Part shown: positions 42,621 through 45,108 of the stretch, one piece after another | How positions within the stretch are numbered: the stretch's first letter is position 1 | Layout of the letters: each line of letters starts with the position of its first letter | Translations under genes and position numbers: made by a program | Notes under the pieces: model-generated | What the model was told of the DNA's origin: nothing | The model's database searches: none | Seen by the model: the letters and a program-made list of their open reading frames with translations, nothing else | Origin: Condylostoma magnum | Lineage: Eukaryota > Ciliophora > Heterotrichea > Heterotrichida > Condylostomatidae | Assembly (NCBI GenBank): GCA_920105805.1 | Contig: CAKKTI010000150.1 | Coordinates: forward strand, 1 to 45,108 | Direction of reading: 5' to 3' | DNA length: 45,108 nucleotides

Positions 42621-45107
42621 CTAAATAAAGTTTTCTCCTATAACGTTCAAGAACACGTCTTCTAGAGAGCTTTAAGAAATCCCCCAGTCAGCAATTCCTA
42701 TTTCTTATTTTCTGCTTTCAAAGTTCTGAATAATTTTACTTACTTCACAGTTCTCCTTAGCCACCTAATACACTAAGTTTCCATTAAACTCAGATACAAG
42801 ATTCGCTTTGGGTAGAATTTCCCTGATGACTTGCTTTAAGTTATCGATAACATATTAGGCTGCATCTCTACTAGAACCATAATACTCAGATTCCCCTTAT
42901 TTCTGCGCCTGTCTTACACAATTCACATATAAATGATACCCTCCTCCATACAGCACTTTTAATTAGACTTAAGTTCCAATGCACTTCAACTCCCCTTAGT
43001 TTATAATTCCAATACGAGAGCACAATGCATCAGCTTCTTCCATAGAATGCGTAGTAAGTACTATCGCTTTGTTCTATTTCGTATTATCTAAGATCTTCCA
43101 TAGTTGCCTCTTATTCTCAGGGTCAAGACCAGTCGTCGGCTCATCTAAGAACAGGACACTAGGATCTCCCACTAGAGCAATTGACACTGAAAGCCTCCGC
43201 TTCATACCTCCGGACAGTTCTGACGATTTAAAATTAGCAAAGGGAGTAAGGAAAGTGTTTTCCATGGCTTGAAACGCCCGTTGCTTCTCCTCTGACCGTG
43301 TGATACCTTTAAGCCTAGCGTAGAATAGTAAATGTTCCAGTACTGTTAAATCTGGCCAAAGTATGTCAAATTAAGGGCAAACTCCCATGTGCAGTTAAAC
43401 CTAGTCTAGATTTTCAGTGATACTGAAGCCTCCTATCCAAGCATCTCCAGAGGTAGGGTCGTATAGCCCAGTAAGCATTGATATTAAAGTAGTCTTGCCG
43501 GCCCCGTTTGGGCCTAGTAGTCCAAATAACTCCCCACTTTCAACCTTTAAACTGACATTTTTCACTGCTAATTTAGGACGGGCATTTTAACGCCCTGGGT
43601 ACACTTTTCTTATATTTTGTATCATTAGTGGAAAAGTGTCTATACTTTAAGCATTTTGTATTATGTTTCTTTCTTGAATCACAGATGGATCTTCAGCTCC
43701 TTGGCTATCTGAGTCGTAAAATTAAAAATCTTCTAAATTATCTTCATTGAGTAAGCGGACATCTTCTCTTCTACGACAGTTTAACAACTTTCTAAAGCAG
43801 AAAAATGGGTTTTTGGCTACTCCGTATTCTTTTGGTATGATTTCGTTTAAATAAGCGCTAAGTACCAAAAATCCGATTCCGCTGAAATACAGTATAAATA
43901 TATCAAAAGCTAGCTCATCAGAGACTTCACTTATATCTTCGTAGCATTTATAGTATCCACATCCATAGCTTAGTATATAAATTGCCCTAGTCATAGCAAA
44001 TTAAGGATATATTGCTACATACCAAGGGAGCTCAATAGGTAGGGGATACACGGCTATATTTAGTGTAATTCCCCATAAAACTGTCCAAATCGACACAATA
44101 TACCCAAGCAAAGTGGCAGTATGGGCTTTATTGAGGAAAATCTGATAAAAAAATCCTAAGGCTATCTAAGCAATTCCCCACCCTATAAAAATAGTTATAA
44201 GGATCACTGATGAAGTCTATGTAAAGAACTATAGCTCTAGATAATACACACCAAACGAGTAGAAAAGAGTTATCATAGACACATACATTGTAAAATTGAA
44301 TAAAAATGCAATTATTCAGTAATTTTTCATCTGCATTCCATTCATTTTCATAAACTCCAGTAATTTCTCCTCTTTCTCTAGCACGATTGCGTACATGAAC
44401 ACAGGGAGCATCAGAGACAAGGCCATAGGATACAGACTAGCTCCCATGATGTTTAATAATCTAATAAGTTCTAAATTCCCATGCACCTTGATCGGCATGT
44501 ATTGCACAGTGGTCATTAAATGAATATTATAAAACTGCTTCATAAAGGCCTAGTTTATTATGTCAATCAGAGCCAGCAGTCCATCAGTAATAGTCATTAG
44601 ATTCCACCCAATAGCAGACCCACTGTAACCCAGCTCAGTGACTCCATTAGTCCTATGAAACTGCAAAAGTCTATTATCATTTATCTACGCTTTATACTTC
44701 AGCAATTGAGTAGAAGCAATTTCAAACTCAATAGCCCCATCTGGTATTATTGAAAGATAAACACTGTTGCCTTTCAATCTATGACTGTTGGCCACTAACA
44801 GATTCTCGTAAATGTCTCTATTAATATCACTACGAGGCCTTACAAAGTACGGATTCCTCTTTAGGTTATTTTTGCAAAAGTAATTAGGAATATTCCCTAA
44901 TAAGCCTTCTCTTGCCTCTTCACTCATTGTTGGATTTTTGTTCAGAAAGTTAGAATCAAGTCTTCCTACGAAGTTTTAAGTTTCTATGTCATCTGTCTTA
45001 AAATCATATAAATACCACTGTTCACAGTTACTCACGTCAAACACTCCAGTGAGATTATATAATATGAAATTAGGGACAATGGGTGGATTAAGAAACCTCG
45101 GCACCTA
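42621..45107 (-). CDS. ABCA-type ABC transporter, N-terminus beyond the window
   Basis: About 828 codons of the C-terminal part are present. A large extracellular loop ([12 protein letters not shown]...) comes first. Membrane helices 8-12 follow ([30 protein letters not shown] is the ABCA hallmark of a conserved loop with KMNGM), then a full nucleotide-binding domain: Walker [11 protein letters not shown]-loop [12 protein letters not shown], signature [11 protein letters not shown], Walker [13 protein letters not shown] and H-loop THSMEEAD. The tail ends [11 protein letters not shown], as in ABCA proteins. These export lipids. Whether it is a full or half transporter cannot be told from this window. 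It ends TAG TAA. Confidence 0.95.
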
Positions 45108-45108
45108 T

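Noticed and set aside
1-45108. Karyorelict code (TAA/TAG=Gln, only TGA stops) as an alternative
   Set aside because: GMPPB, Rab, DCUN1 and NAD synthetase end at TAA/TAG where the families end, with no TGA suitably placed.

Overview
The window is dense nuclear DNA from a ciliate. About 32 protein genes sit on both strands, most with no or extremely short introns and spacers that are often under 60 bp. Ordinary stop codons appear inside nearly every conserved protein. TAA and TAG fall where families require glutamine (NLKxxQA, EGxQAV and QFRFL of a P4-ATPase; WDTAGQE of a Rab). TGA falls where they require tryptophan (DWWN, YWRxWN and HxW of DGAT1; ENWNE of a cation channel). Yet TAG and TAA also end genes, as in the GDP-mannose pyrophosphorylase and the Rab with its CxC tail. 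All three stops are thus reassigned and termination depends on context, as in the heterotrich Condylostoma (NCBI code 28). Three introns of 14, 15 and 16 nt support a heterotrich, because Stentor and Blepharisma have 15-16 nt introns.

Left third (1-16.2 kb): a partial EF-hand protein, a small coiled-coil ORF, a phage-type GH24 lysozyme, a P4-ATPase flippase, GMPPB, a DCUN1/DCN1 neddylation factor with a myristoylation motif, DGAT1, an RBR-like zinc protein, a PHO80-type cyclin, a six-pass membrane protein, a tyrosine-aminotransferase-like enzyme, an EAG/CNG-type K+ channel with a cyclic-nucleotide domain, and a two-intron Rab GTPase.

Middle (16.5-31.7 kb): a C2H2 zinc-finger protein, a DDX49/Dbp8-type DEAD-box helicase, an IQ-motif protein, a TMEM237-like membrane protein, a Cys-rich multi-pass membrane protein, a small PH-domain protein, and a 6.5 kb gene for a secreted or anchored surface protein of about 2,170 residues made of beta-sandwich-like modules. 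About 1 kb of AT-rich, gene-free DNA follows.

Right third (31.8-45.1 kb): a four-domain voltage-gated cation channel with an EEEE (Ca2+-type) filter, an E2-like protein without the catalytic Cys, an ATG11/FIP200-like coiled-coil protein, glutamine-dependent NAD+ synthetase, an otubain-type deubiquitinase, a small ubiquitin-like-fold protein, and the C-terminal part of an ABCA transporter that runs off the right edge.

Themes are membrane excitability (two voltage-gated channels), ubiquitin/NEDD8 biology (DCUN1, RBR-like, E2-like, otubain), lipid handling (flippase, DGAT1, ABCA) and cilia (the TMEM237-like protein). No mobile element, CRISPR array, rRNA or convincing tRNA was seen. The most interesting signals are the ambiguous code and its termination signature (TAG TAA pairs, long 3' stretches free of reassigned codons), a candidate 14-nt intron, and tandem genes separated by 3-20 nt and often in frame, which in this code cannot be told from fusions by eye.
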